From: Romanomermis culicivorax | Taxonomy: Eukaryota; Nematoda; Enoplea; Mermithida; Mermithidae | Assembly: GCA_963922205.1 (NCBI GenBank) | Contig: CAWUHX010000019.1 | Location: forward strand, 1,602,278 to 1,666,277 | Direction: 5' to 3' | DNA: 64,000 nt | Part shown: one piece after another, positions 24,628 to 37,001 of the stretch | How positions within the stretch are numbered: position 1 is the first letter of the stretch | How the letters are laid out: each line of letters starts with the position of its first letter | Program-made: the position numbers and the translations under genes | Notes under the pieces: generated by a model | Told to the model about the DNA's origin: nothing | Database searches by the model: none | What the model saw: the letters and a program-made list of their open reading frames with translations, nothing else

Positions 24628-24633
24628 TTTATT
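24628..24633 (-). terminator. Polyadenylation signal AATAAA
   Basis: AATAAA on the minus strand about 30 bases past the stop codon of the giant ORF, consistent with that gene being transcribed and having its 3' end here. Confidence 0.5.
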
Positions 24634-24663
24634 CAAATACTATCTCAATGAAAGCAAAACAAA

Positions 24664-27600
24664 TCACAATAACACTTCAGGAAAATGTTTCATTTTGGTG
24701 TCCATGCGCTCAACGATCATATTAACAAATTTTCCATTGTTCGGTTCCACTAAATTAGGCACGCTTTTAGTGTTAATATCGTTGATATTAAATAATTGGT
24801 TGATGAACTGCACTTTCAAGTCATGATGTTTTATTGTGTAAAAATCTTTAATGATTAAAATGAAAATAGGATAGTCTACTGTATCATTATAAAACAAAGA
24901 TATTAAGTTGAGGTCGTGGTAGAACAAACTATGGTATACAGCACTTGTATTAACATAGACAATGAGGCCAGGTTTAATGTGGTTCGCTTCAATTATAAAT
25001 TCATATTGATCATTTGGATTGATGTGGAATGGCACAGGAACCAGATTCAACTTTGTTACATGACCCTGTATTTTCATTGGGCTATCTGTCAACAGTGACA
25101 GCTTCTGTAGTATCTTTTCTGTGCACTTCTTGACTATCAATAACAAACACGTAGTGTTTATAAAACCCAATTCAATATGCAAATCGTTACCAAAGTAAGC
25201 AATTTCTACTTTCGGTGAACCATTCTGCCAAAAACCTGATAGGTCAATCGTGTTTGGGAATGTTTCGTTCATTATAAATATTGTGACTTTGATGGAACTC
25301 GTTGACAAATTTTTATTTCGCTTGATAACAAATATGTTCGATGTGGGACCACCGACGAGAAAGGATACGTGATCTCGATCATTTTCTATAACGTGTGAAA
25401 ATTGATTATCTGAATTTAGCTTGATATGTTTACCATTATGGCCTATGAAAATTGTTTCATTTGAATATGTCTTGATATAAATATATATGGATGTTCTCTG
25501 AGCTAAAGAATAAAAAGTTTCGATTAATAAATATGGATTACTGTAGCTATATTGAAATGCATGCAGTGTTTTACTTACGTCTACAATCAATGTAAAATTG
25601 TCAGAGAAGTGGAATATATTTTTTGAAGATACATTATCTATGCTTACAATATTTAATGCATTATTTTTCATTCGAAAAGCAAAGACCAAGTAATTGCCAG
25701 AATGAAAAACATCTTCTATGTTGGTCAAGTTGACATTCAAGAACACAAAGTCGTATGATGCGTAAGATTCTGTAGAATGTGAAAAATGTATGCTACCATT
25801 GTCAAGTTCGATCTGATATACAAACTTGCCGAGCTTAGCCGCATTGTCCACTTTTGAGTTACAGTATAGCTTCAAATTTACATCATAAGAACATAACTGA
25901 TCCTGAATATGAATAAGATCAGGAGAATCGTCATTGCTTCCTCCAGAGTCGTACGTTTTTAAGGAGCAGGATGCATTCAAATTATCAGATTGTGCTGTTC
26001 TGCCCTTTATATTCGTCACATTCACTAGATTTAGCTTTATGTCCTCCGTCCAAATTGAGGTGTGATAGCCATCCACTGTGATGATGAGCGGTCGAGTGAT
26101 ACCTTTGGCGTAGTTACTCAAATCCACCAGATCATCGCCGCCATAACCATGTATGTAACCCGACGTCTGATTACCATTAAGCATGAAGACATCCGTATCA
26201 TTGTTGCCATTGATGACCTTGAATTCATCGCCTATGAGGTAAAAGTGGTCACCTCGCTTGAAACTGTCCACATGATCAAAGCCTGCTGACAAATTAATGA
26301 AGGTGACACCACTTCTTCCAGTGTTAATACCCACCACATTTTCGCAAACAAAACCGCGGAAAGTGGATTTGCCACTTTGGAATGGCTTCGATATGTGATC
26401 CCAAATAGAATATAAACCGCGCTTGAATTTTTCAAAAAATGTAGCATGCCCTTCATATATCTTCCACTCATAGGTTTCATCAGTGAAGCAGAGTAAATTA
26501 TCCCCTATGTTGGGCATAGTTCTAGCATATCTCAATTCGATTTTTGATCTCAAATTTATGATATTGTCTTGTCGTGGGGATGCACTTTGACTGATATAAT
26601 TAGAAAACTGAGGATTATCGTCTAGGAACTTCATCATTTGTTCTGCTAATCTATTATTCTCTAATCTTTCAGAGGCGTCGCGTTTAACACTATATTCAAC
26701 ATCTCCTACTATGAAAGTATAAATACCTTCGAGCATTTGTTCGCTCAATTTCATGTTTAGTGCTTGTTTGTAAAACTTAAGCTTTTCATGCACAATATAA
26801 GATTCAGCACCAATAAAAATTACTGCCCCAATAGTCATGCCTACTGGACCTGTCATACTGGACATAAATTCTAAATCTGCCAGTTCTGCGCTGATTTCGG
26901 CGCCATCCAATGCCAAAAAAGTGCCACTTTCCACTAAACCAGCCATATCTTTATTATCCTTTGTGTGAGAGTACTGTTTTATGCTGGATACCAAACTGTA
27001 GATATTGAAACCACTGGCGAATCTACGCAAAAAAGGAGCCGATGTTATGAAGATCTTGTTGGCTATCTCATTTGTCTTCAAATACGATCCCATAAAGCTG
27101 ACAGCCTTAGGAACGACGTAACCACTACCCAAAAGGGTAGTTCCAAAAATCGCTCCACCATAGTTTCCGTTGTACAAATCCACCGCAATGTTCTTGTACA
27201 TGATGCTCATGGTTAGTCTGTTGGACCACTTACCGATCATTCGAAGTTTATGAGGAATTTCAGTCGTGGCCAATATTTCTAGCAGTTGCCTGGCATGTAC
27301 GCCTGTTACCTGTTTCAAAAAATGTGCCCCTTGAATATTGGCCATTTTTCGGGCAGTGTGGAAGAGTTGCTTCACTTTGCCCGGAGCCCTTTTGTTTTGT
27401 TTCACATAACGGAGTAGAGCTTCACTGTTCATTGAAATTTCATCAGATTGTCCATCTTTTTCAAAAATATTCTTTTCATCATCCATAAACGGTTCGCAGT
27501 CGCTTTGTGAATACCTCTTTTTTCTATGCACCGTTGAACACATAGTCTCACTAGTTCGACTTTCATGCCTGAAATGATGCTTTTCAACGATTTCCATATA

Positions 27601-29684
27601 TTTGAATGGATTCCTGATATCACTATTTATTTTTACATGAAATTTCATAGTTGGCAGTGGAACGTTCGAATGTACAGACCATAATTTCACCATCACGAGA
27701 CCATCAGGAGAATTTTCTTGTGTACCAGTATTCCAGAGGTGATCTGAAGCTTGCTGTTGCAATAATAGAGCATTAACATACGAATTTTGATCAATACGTA
27801 GCAGGCTGACAGTATTCATTGAACTATAGGGCAATATCACATGAGAATAGCTGAAAAAGCCGGTCATGAATGATCCCATGTGTCGCTGTGGGATACTCAA
27901 TTCATAAAGCATTTTCGTGAGCCTATTCGAAATTTCTGCAGGCCGATTCGACTCCAGTTCTTCTATGAAGGATTGTGGAATGATGCATGGTATTAGCACC
28001 CCTTGCACTGTAAACGTTGTTATTGAACCTTGGGGGCTTGTGTTTCTGCCTCTTATACGAACTTTCGTACTATCAGAATTGAAGTTTATATCAACGTGGA
28101 GCAATCCTTCCATCACAGAAAATACTCCAGGTTCGTCATCCATCACCATGTAACTCCTTTCAATGGCTTTGACAAACTGGTTAACATAAACATCGTTGGA
28201 TTCGCGGATCAAATTGACAGCTAAAACTCCAAATTTGGTGTGCATTATTAAACTTTTAACGTCATTGGATAAAGACCCTTGTTCATATTTGAGTACGTAC
28301 TTTGGGAAATTGGCGTTATTCTCGGAATCGATGGATCGAACAGTTAGTAACTGTCCCATAAGGTAATGAGCTACGGTGTCGAAATTTCGAGATCTTATTT
28401 GGAAAAAAATCTGTTGCAAAGCGTTTTCTATATATTCTCCAACAAATTTAAGATTCGAATGCAGAAAAAATTGGTCGAAATTGTTGACCATTTTGCACAA
28501 AATTCCGTGATTTATTCCCACAACTTTACTGTATGTGGCTGCATTCGGATCTTCAAGCTGGAAATTGGTCACCACAAATGTAGAAAACTTGTTTCTTGTA
28601 TACCGTATAGATGGAAAGTGTTCCTCGTACTTTTTATCCAGAACTTTCGATATTGTAAGCAACGCGTTCCGATTGGCCGTCACTTGAACAAATATAGGCG
28701 TACTTAAAGTGGTGTCTTGACCATTTACACTGTCGAAATTCGGGAACATCATGAATGAAAGGACGCTATTTGAGCTTAGACCACCTATGTTGATTTTCAA
28801 TCGAAATGTTTTCATCATGTTCATCACAACTGAACCCGTTATGAAACCAGCGAATATTTCACATGTTCCTGATTTTGCAATCTTGGCTAAAAAATAATCC
28901 GACAGCATAACTATATGTACATGATTTATAATCTGATGAGCGTGTATCCTGATGTGCTCAGCAGTAGCAGGTTGAAGCAAACCCAAAAAAGGCTTGTTAA
29001 AAATTTCGTGCACTTCGGTACTTTTGCGCCCAAGTCGTGTAAATTGATTTGTGCTTGAATCCAAGACTTTAGACTTTAGTACGCTGTAGATTATGTCTTG
29101 GATTCTATGACTCTTAACATCGATCCAAGCTGCATCAAACTGATTCCTGGAATCTGCATATCTTTTGAATGTTTTAAAAATTTTCCAATTGAAGTTGAAC
29201 TTTTGAATGCTGAAGTCATCGATATGGAAATTTTTCATCAATTCCGACAATTCGTCTACGGTGAAAGCGTATTTGGAAAAGTCGTTCAACGAACGAGGGT
29301 CTTCAGCCGTCAAGGCTATCGTCCTAAATTCCAAATTGATTCGACCCGATATATCATGGGCGTAGACCAATTTTATCACATGATTTTTTTCGTCAAATTT
29401 GATTCTCATATCCAAAATAGCGTACTTTTCCAGCAATCCGGCACAAGGTACGGAATAGAAGGAACCGAGGAAAAAATAGAAGTAAAACGTCGGTTTTGCT
29501 ATCAAATTGACTTTGGAATTTCGATAACAAAATTCTTGGAATTTCGAGGCAAAATTTGAACGTATGCCATCACCCACTGCTGCTGAATTTTGACCGATGA
29601 ACGATTGGTCTAACGCAAGAGCGACATTGCCCAATAAAAATTCATGAATAAGTTCGTTGAAATCAGTAGACATTTTTGAAAACA
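24664..29684 (-). CDS. Giant chimeric protein: furin-type site, pore-domain-like and RTX-like segments (5' incomplete)
   Basis: One exon of about 1670 codons. A strong acceptor (TTGTTTTTCAG) sits at 29685, and the frame is open from it, so an upstream exon with the true start, and perhaps a signal peptide, is likely; the first internal ATG is at 29673. Residues 1-700 are beta-rich and unrecognised. RKKR at about 722 is a furin-type cleavage site. Residues about 910-970 hold a Gly/Ala-rich hydrophobic segment (GTFLALDGAEISAELAD, then MTIGAVIFIGAE) resembling the pore-forming region of large clostridial-type toxins. Near 1150-1190 GYGGDDLVDLS fits an RTX/haemolysin-type calcium-binding nonapeptide, with a related NGNNDTDVF before it. 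The remaining 480 residues are beta-rich with many potential N-glycosylation sites. Lack of introns over 5 kb and this domain mix suggest horizontal origin, but that is inference from motifs only. Confidence 0.7.
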
Positions 29685-29694
29685 CTGAAAAACA

Positions 29695-30604
29695 ACAAGC
29701 TACATAAATTATTATATAAATTGAATTTTGTTTTACAAAGAGCTATCAGGCTACAGTGCAAACAATTCAAAGAAAAAAACCAACTCTGACCATATTCGGA
29801 TAATAAAGCAAACAACCGCTAACCAGTCAAATTGTGCATTATTTCAACAACCCTGCAAAAATTGATACTCGAAATGCATACAAGATTGCTTGATGCACTA
29901 GCAATAAATGCCTAGCCGTTATTTTGCTGCACATCATATTTTTCTGTTTTTCGCTTTGTCACATGATGCGATACCCTAGTCTGCTTTCGTCCATGAGTAA
30001 ACACTTGATTTTCGAGCTCATATGTGTATATGAAAGAACATGCACAATGAACTTATGGAACAAGACATGCATGGCGTCCTCCATTCGATTATGAAGTGAT
30101 TGAGCTACAGCTCAGCTGCAGCTCAACTTTCTCGATATGATTTGTATGTACAATATAAGCCGCAGCAAAGCTGCACCGTAATGATAATAATATAACACAT
30201 AAAATTATGCTACAGCACAAAGCTCAACTGGAGCTTAAGTCTCTTTGTTGAAACCGGCCTCTAGAGTTTAGATTCTGGAATTCCTCTGCTTCACAGAGCT
30301 CCCATGAGCTAATTCATGAAGCAAGTAGCTTCGTCGAAAACATGCAATACTCACTTGACTTCGTAGATTCATAATTCTGTTATGCTATAAGTTTTTACTC
30401 ACAACTATGCTCTATTCATTCTAAAACGATCAATGCGGCGATCACATGAAAGTAAATTCAATACTGGGAAAATTAGTAAGCTTACTACTATAATCAATAA
30501 ACAAAATTTTCGTACATGAGCGAAAAGACAAGCATTTTTTTCAATGAATTGGTTAAGTGTTCAAAATTTTTCGAGTAGCGCTCAGGGGCCAGTTGCAATA
30601 AACC
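29695..30604. other. Upstream region of the giant gene, with a partial MITE
   Basis: About 30096-30262 is a partial copy of the MITE at 30606-30855: it repeats the GAGCTACAGCTCAGCTGCAG motif and ends GCTTAAGTCTCTTTGTTGA. An upstream exon of the giant gene is expected on the minus strand in this neighbourhood or beyond, but I could not identify it. Confidence 0.5.
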
Positions 30605-30605
30605 A

Positions 30606-30855
30606 GGGGCCGGTTTCATCAAAGAGACTTAAGCTGTAGCTGAGCTGCAGCTTAAGCTGTAGCTTAACTCTATATGTTATACTATTGTCGTTAAGCTACA
30701 GCTCAGCTGTAGCTTAACTCATACACACAAAACACATCGGGAAAGTTAAGCTGCAGCTGAGCTGCACCTTAACGGCAATGTTATAACATACAGAGTTAAG
30801 CTACAGCTTAAGCTGCACTCAGCTGGAGCTTAAGTCTCTTTGATGAAACCGGCTC
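30606..30855. mobile_element. MITE with GGGGCCGGTTTCATCAAAG termini
   Basis: Terminal inverted repeats of about 29 bp: left GGCCGGTTTCATCAAAGAG, right CTCTTTGATGAAACCGGCT. The interior consists of repeated AAGCTACAGCTCAGCTGCAG palindromes, so almost all of the 250 bp can fold on itself. No coding capacity. Confidence 0.8.
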
Positions 30856-31560
30856 CAGATAATCACGAACGTTATTTATACGTTTTGTGTGCATAAAAGT
30901 TCGAGATTATGTCGAGCTTGGGCTCATCCGGTTTCTTGCATCCGACTCCAGGTATCGGCCCATATCTAATTCGTCAGTGGTTCTCATTTGCCGTTCTGTA
31001 CACATAAAGTTTTCCACTAGGTAAAAATGGCGTATCAAATCGAACTTAATTTTGCGGTTTTCGCTGCGTCTATCGTTCAAATGTTAGTAGGATATAATGG
31101 AAATTAGATTATTAGAACATCAATGCAGCATTTTTTACTTTCTGGGCATTTAGTAGGGTATCTACCTCAGTAGTTTATTAAAAAATGAAAATTATAGGCA
31201 GATGGCTGACTTCACTCAAATGTATAGATATGATAAACGAATAGCATTTTAACTCCCGACCGATTCAAAACCCCTGCCTCTAACTCTAGCTGTAAGATAG
31301 TGAGGGAGCCATATTACAATCGTTTTCAGAACTATAAAAAAACCTGAGTCTTGTTGCACTAACCCAACATGAGGATAAAGTCAACATCGGGATTAAATTG
31401 CTGATCATCAGTTTGAGCTAATCGCAATGTCGAGATAATTTTCTTGCAGTGCACAATCAGTGCCCACTTCAGGACTAAATAATACTGAGGTGTAAGTTTG
31501 AGTTTGGAAATTGCAGACATTTTTATATTTATTTGCTTTAGAGATAAGAAAATTATGCGA

Positions 31561-31731
31561 AAATAGTGCAACCCGACAGCTCGAGCTGGAGATAATCTCG
31601 ACATTGAGCTCGTTATAATCCTGATGACATTGATATTATACCAAACTTGAGATCAAAGCGAGTCGCCTTTTTGTTCGAGATTATCTTGAGCTCGAGCTTA
31701 GACCTCTTTTGTGCAACTGGGTCTTGGTTAC
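31561..31731. repeat. Inverted-repeat element with TGCAACCC/GGGT-type ends
   Basis: Left arm GTGCAACCCGACAGCTCGAG and right arm CTCGAGCTTAGACC...GTGCAACTGGGT are imperfect inverse complements; the inner arms GAGATAATCTCGA / TCGAGATTATCTTGA also pair. A similar end (GAGTCTTGTTGCACTAACCC) at about 31345 suggests a second, nested or older copy. Confidence 0.55.
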
Positions 31732-32324
31732 AGTCATTGGGCCCAATGTGCAAATGGGAGAACAGGGTGAAGCATACAAAAATGCTCCTGATTCAGCCAT
31801 GCCTATATGAGGGGTCTGCGCCAAAGCCAGTTCCTGCTTCTCCACCACTCTACTTGCACTCCCACAACATCAGTACGACTTTTTTGAAAGCAGGACGAAA
31901 AAACTCTTTCTGCAAATTTCAGTTAAAATCAAAAAACTAGGAATGATGCTATTTTGTTTAATAGTTTCAACAAACACTTGTGATAACTTGATTTAGAGTA
32001 CCAATATTCAGAGAATAAATTTGTTTATAGCTTGTATTCAGAAAAACTTACGGAGTGAATTCTATACGATACATTATATAAAATGAATATGAAAATGAAT
32101 TAAATATATCCTGCCCAATCAATTAAGTTCTAAGAAGACTTTGTGCTGCAGCTTTTTTTCTAAAAATACTGGGTAGGATTTTATGCGTCATTTTCCCACA
32201 GTTGATTCCTTATTGACACTAAATTTATTAAAAATGTTGTGGTGGTGCGTCCGGCTGTTCATTACGCGGCATGCCCCGCACTCACCACCACGACTACAAC
32301 CACAATTTCCGAACCATCCACGTG
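31732..32324. other. Intergenic, nothing recognised
   Basis: AT-rich; no gene or repeat seen. Confidence 0.35.
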
Positions 32325-32398
32325 GCTCGGTTAGCGCAATTGAATAGCGCGTCTGCCTTCTATGCAGAAGGTCAAGGGTCCGAGCCGCTCACCGGACT
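32325..32398 (+). tRNA. tRNA-Arg(TCT), diverged; possibly a pseudogene or SINE head
   Basis: Cloverleaf by eye: the 7 bp acceptor GCTCGGT pairs with ACCGGAC (one mismatch, one wobble). The D arm is GCGC...GCGC. The anticodon arm is TCTGC-CTTCTAT-GCAGA, giving anticodon TCT. The T loop TCCGAGC is acceptable, but the T stem AAGGG/CGCTC pairs at only three of five positions. A T-rich run follows within 10 bases, usable as a Pol III stop. The poor T stem argues for a pseudogene or tRNA-derived repeat. Confidence 0.5.
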
Positions 32399-33019
32399 TT
32401 ATTTTTCTGATGCGCCGGTCACGTATATTTAGACATACGACAAAAAAAATCAGCGCAGTTAAGCACAGCTTTGTGAGGAAGGACATAGGGGTACAAACAA
32501 CCCCATGAATTTTGAAACTGAAAAATTTTTTGTGAAATAAAAATCTTTTGGTCAACTTTTTTGAATTTTTTGTCTCGAAAAACGCCAAAAAACAGAGTTT
32601 ACCCCCCCCCCCTCCGTACCCTCCTAAAAGTTTTGAAAATTCCCATGTATGGCTGGAAAGTGTGTTGATGCACTCAGCTGCAAAACATACTTTTTCACAG
32701 GCATGGAAAAATTTTTTATGGGAAAGAATGAAAATCCAATATTACAAAAGTGAATTTTTTAGTCCGCTACTTTTTGTAGCTTGGCAACTATCCAAGCAAG
32801 TATATTTTTCTTTTTTCTGCCCCATCGGGGCATTTTCTAGTAAACTAATCCACCTCTTTTTAGTGGGCCTCAACCATACATGAAAACCTTCATAGAAGCA
32901 CACTGAAATTTTAAATTTGGTCATCTTCACATCAAAGAAACAATAAAACACAATCTTGAAGCTACCAATGCTCACTTTCGGTAAAAGTAAAAGATGTGTG
33001 AACTGCATAGTACTTAAAA
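32399..33019. other. Intergenic with homopolymer C tract
   Basis: A run of about ten C at 32601 breaks otherwise AT-rich DNA. No gene is supported. Confidence 0.4.
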
Positions 33020-33910
33020 CACATCTAAACAGAGTGTGAGTGACCGTATCTATTGAATTTCCCATGGTCAAGAATCCCTCAACCAAAAAAATTGCAGAAA
33101 TACCTTTGTTTACACACAGGACAATGTTTTGTGTGAAGTGGCTGCGTTCATTGAATTCCCCATGGCCGAAAATTTCTTCCCCCAAAAAATCCTGGAAATA
33201 CATTGGTTTACACTCAGGATAATTTTGTATGTGAAGTTACCGTATCCATTAAATTTCCCATGGTCAGAAACCCCTTTTCCCAAAAATCGCGGAAATACGA
33301 TTATTTACACACAGGATAATTTTTTGTGTAAAGTGATCGCGTCCACCGAATTTTCTGTGGGCAACAATCCCTTCTACTAAAAAATCACGGAAATACTTTT
33401 GTTTAGACTCGTTATAATTTTTTGTGTAAAGTGACGGCATTCATTGAATAACCCTTGGTCAAAAACCCCGTCCACTAAAAATTCGCGGAAACATGTTTGT
33501 TTATGCTCAGGATAATTTTCTACGTAAAGTGATCGCATCTATTAAATTCCCAATGATTGAAAATTCCTTTCTCAAAAAAATCACGGAAATACCTTTCTTT
33601 ATGTTCCTGATTATTTTTTGAGTAAAATGACCGCGCCCATTGAATTGCCTCAAGTCCAAAAACCCCTCCGCCAAGAAATCGCAAAAATACATTTGTTTAC
33701 ACTTAATATATTTCGGGTGTGCAGTCGAAAACCCTTTCTCCTAAAAGACCGCAGAAATATCTTTGGTTAACAGGGAGGATAATTTTTCGTGTAAAATGAC
33801 TGCGTCCATTGAATTCCTGGCGGTTGAAAACCCCTTCCTCCAAAAAGAAATCACAAAAATACGTGTGTTTACACCCGGAATAACTTTTTGTGTAAAGTGA
33901 CCGCATTTAG
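33020..33910. repeat. Satellite-like tandem array, unit about 97 bp, about nine copies
   Basis: The unit includes TTTACACACAGGATAATTTT, GTGTAAAGTGACCGCGTCC, ATTGAATTCCCCATGG and CCCAAAAAATCGCGGAAATAC. Anchors of the first motif fall near 33111, 33209, 33306, 33404, 33500, 33600, 33770 and 33868, giving a period of 96-101 bp apart from one longer gap near the 33700 unit. Units have diverged and one or two are truncated. Overlapping open frames on both strands are by-products. Confidence 0.8.
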
Positions 33911-35889
33911 AAAACCCTTGCAGCCTCGAAAATCTCAATAACACTACTGATTCAATCGAAACTGCAGAAAATTTTGTCACCGCAGTGCATTATACTGCAA
34001 AAAATTATTTTTTCGAAGCCATCAGTATTATATAACAAAATTGCCGAATTTCGCGGTTCCCGGGACTTTGGACCACTATATAATTGAATTGAGGCCATAT
34101 TTTAAAAAATGAAAAAACGCATTAGAGATTGCTCCTCCAAAATGCTTAGGCCGAAGTATCTAGCTTGGATATAGCATGCCCATTGTGGGGCGTGGTGGGA
34201 CTGGGAGCCCTTAAAAAGTGCGTATTTGGCATGTTTTTGGGGCCCACCGAGTACCACTTGCAGATAAGGTCGAAATGACAACAGACACCCCATAGTTTAC
34301 CCCTATGTCCGAAATTATGAAAAAAACCGAAAGTTCTCTTACCGTTTTGGCTCTAGGGGGGGGGGGGGCAAGAAATTTGGGGGTCAAGTATATTATAGGT
34401 TGACGTTATCGGACCACCTATGACTTACCCGTATTTGTAGCTATTCGAATGAAAAATGATAATGCCTAAAGACCCATCCGGATAAATACTCCCCCAAACA
34501 GGAACCGTGGTAGCTTCATCAATATCGTATCATTTCCTGAAGTCCGAATTTCTGAACTGAGTTTTAGGATTTATTTCGAATTGTGTTTAAGATACAAAGT
34601 TAGCTAAGAAATGGAATTTGACCAACTTGATAGCCTTGAAATCAATTTTTGAGGTTTTACAGTCAATAAAAAGTAGAAAGAACGCGGTTTTTAGAAAATT
34701 TCACCATGAAAATTCAGTTTAGCCGCAAGATGGTTCGCGCTTTCATGAATTGTGTAGTTTCATAAGTCCAATATAGATGAAATTTCGATTGTATAGAATG
34801 TTTATTCAAATTTTTTGTGAACTGCATACGGGTAGAAGTAATTAACGTAAATTGCTATTCAGGGCTGTGTGGCGTTCCATAAGATACGTTTGGAACAAAC
34901 TAGATTCTATTAATTACTTGATTTTCAGGCCACAGGACGCACCCGCCGACAATAACCATGAATAAAAAAAACCATCTTTCACAAAAAAAGTACAGTAAAG
35001 AGAATATTATCACTGTGTTGAACGCAATTCTGTCAACCATTTTTCGTTGCTCTGCCATCAACAACTCGAAACGTTCTTCTTTATGTACTGAACCATATCG
35101 GTAGTGAGCATGTCGTTAGCCGCTCCGGATTCCTCATACAAGCTTTATTACTGTGAAAGTCTGACCGGCAGTTGCGTAACTCCAATTTTGCGTAGAAATT
35201 TGGCTGATCACCGTATTTTTTATATTGTCCCATATCGTATAAATAAATGCAGAATAGATTGCAGCTATAATGAATACGAACATAGTCTAACAAGGGAAAG
35301 CCTTTAGGTATGAATTATGAAATAATACATGCTAATAGCGCCTTAGATAGCTCATAAAAACCTGAGTAACCTTACTACTCTATACTCCACTCATATTGGA
35401 ATCTCATGAAAGTAAGTTTAATCCGAAAAATAGTTAAAGTACTACTGTACTCACTGAAAAAATTTTTTCATCTGCCAACAGCAAACAGAACAGCTGAAAA
35501 ATTTTGTCAGTAACCCGGCTATGTGGTAAAAATTTCTCGAGCGGCACTCGGGTATAAATGCACTTCTGTCCAAGTCGGCGGTGGATAAGGATGATGTTTT
35601 TCAATGATTTGGTCATTCTCATGAAGTTTTTCTACAGAATAAAGTTTGCCATCAAGTGCAAAGATTGAACCTACTTTTTTGGTTTTGGCTGCTTCCGTTA
35701 TTTTACATCAAATGGTTATAAGTAACTTTTTTCCGTTGTTTTGTTTACACAAAAAGTTGCATAATTGTGATAGACGATGGACACCCTGCCTATACCCAAT
35801 CCCAGTAATTACTGAAGCATATTTAATGACAAAACACGTATTCTTTAGCTCCGCTCAAAAGCTCACGTGCCTGCCTAATCATCTAACTC
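33911..35889. other. Intergenic, no gene supported
   Basis: Contains a G-homopolymer run near 34358-34370. A frame at 35104-35307 (four cysteines) is the only candidate and lacks start, splice and leader evidence. Confidence 0.35.
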
Positions 35890-35892
35890 TAA

Positions 35893-36998
35893 AGGCCCTG
35901 TCATACACCGGTTGTTCTATCCATACTAAAAAGGTACCACCTTTGAAGTATGAATAGGTTTTTGTGATTTTTGCGGCGCCGCCATCAAGTTTCAACTGAA
36001 ACGAAATTTTCGAACAGGCTATGTGTTGAAAAGTTGCAGCATACTATTGTAACATATTGTTGCATACTGTGAGATCTATACATGTAGTTGAATCATATTT
36101 TTCACTTGAATGGTGAATTCTGACGCGTCAAATTATTTTACCAACTTGATTACTTAATTTTAAATGAGGATTTACTAAGAAGTTGATAATTTGCAATGAA
36201 GACATGTGTAAAAATTATCAATATGCAAAGTAGGTGTAAACATGTTCCTACGGCAAGTGTATTCGCACATTTTGGTTGTGTCGTTATTCCCCCAACGTCT
36301 CTTTTCAGCAAATATCTCCATTGTCCGAAAGTCCATATTCCCCGTAGGTCCCGATTCCCCGAATAATGAATAAATTTCCTATTTCCCCGAAAAAAGCATT
36401 AGTCCCTACTCCCTGAACGTCCCGGTTTCCCGAATACTGGGGAAAGGATGGATTCACTTTGAATCTGGGTCCTAAACAGCAGGTCAGATCGGATCCAGAT
36501 CAGATCTGGATTCTGCATATAGCACATATGTGAACGAATAATCATGTATATATATTAAATTTTTCAAAATCAATTTATGTAAATTGATGTTTCTCAGCAG
36601 TTCAAGAGCTATTAATCGTTGGAATGAGAAGCAAATTGAAGCAAGAGCCCAAAATCTTTAGACTTGGCTTTTTGCAAGCCTCTATCTGCACCGTGTAGGA
36701 ATGATTGATTTCATTTTCCTTCTGCGCTTTTTATTTTTCGATTTTTTCGATTTTTTCGTTTTTTCATTTTTTTCGCATTTTTTTTATTTCGTATTTGTCA
36801 AGACGAGCAATACGCATTTTTTGACAAGAGCAAAATCCAAAAGTAAAAAAGCGGCGCCGTAGGGCGCCGCGCGGTACCGCGCGGTAACGCGCGGTGAAGT
36901 ATGACAAGGCACTGCGCGCTACCGCGCGGCGCCGCTTGTTAGTATGAATAGGACAACCGGCGCCGCGCGGTACCTCGCGGTGAAGTATGACAGGGCCT
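35893..36998. mobile_element. TIR element copy B (PIF/Harbinger-like MITE), uninterrupted
   Basis: Starts AGGCCCTGTCATAC after TAA (35890-35892) and ends GTATGACAGGGCCT at 36998. The interior is closely similar to copy A on both sides of its LTR insertion, including ATTGTTGCATACTG, the empty target site. The right end holds an extra internal terminus (GAAGTATGACAAGGC), suggesting a duplication of the end. No transposase frame. Confidence 0.8.
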
Positions 36999-37001
36999 TA
37001 T

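Noticed and set aside
34350..34372. G-homopolymer as a G-quadruplex or regulatory site
   Set aside because: A single run with no spaced G blocks; more likely a homopolymer of uncertain length.
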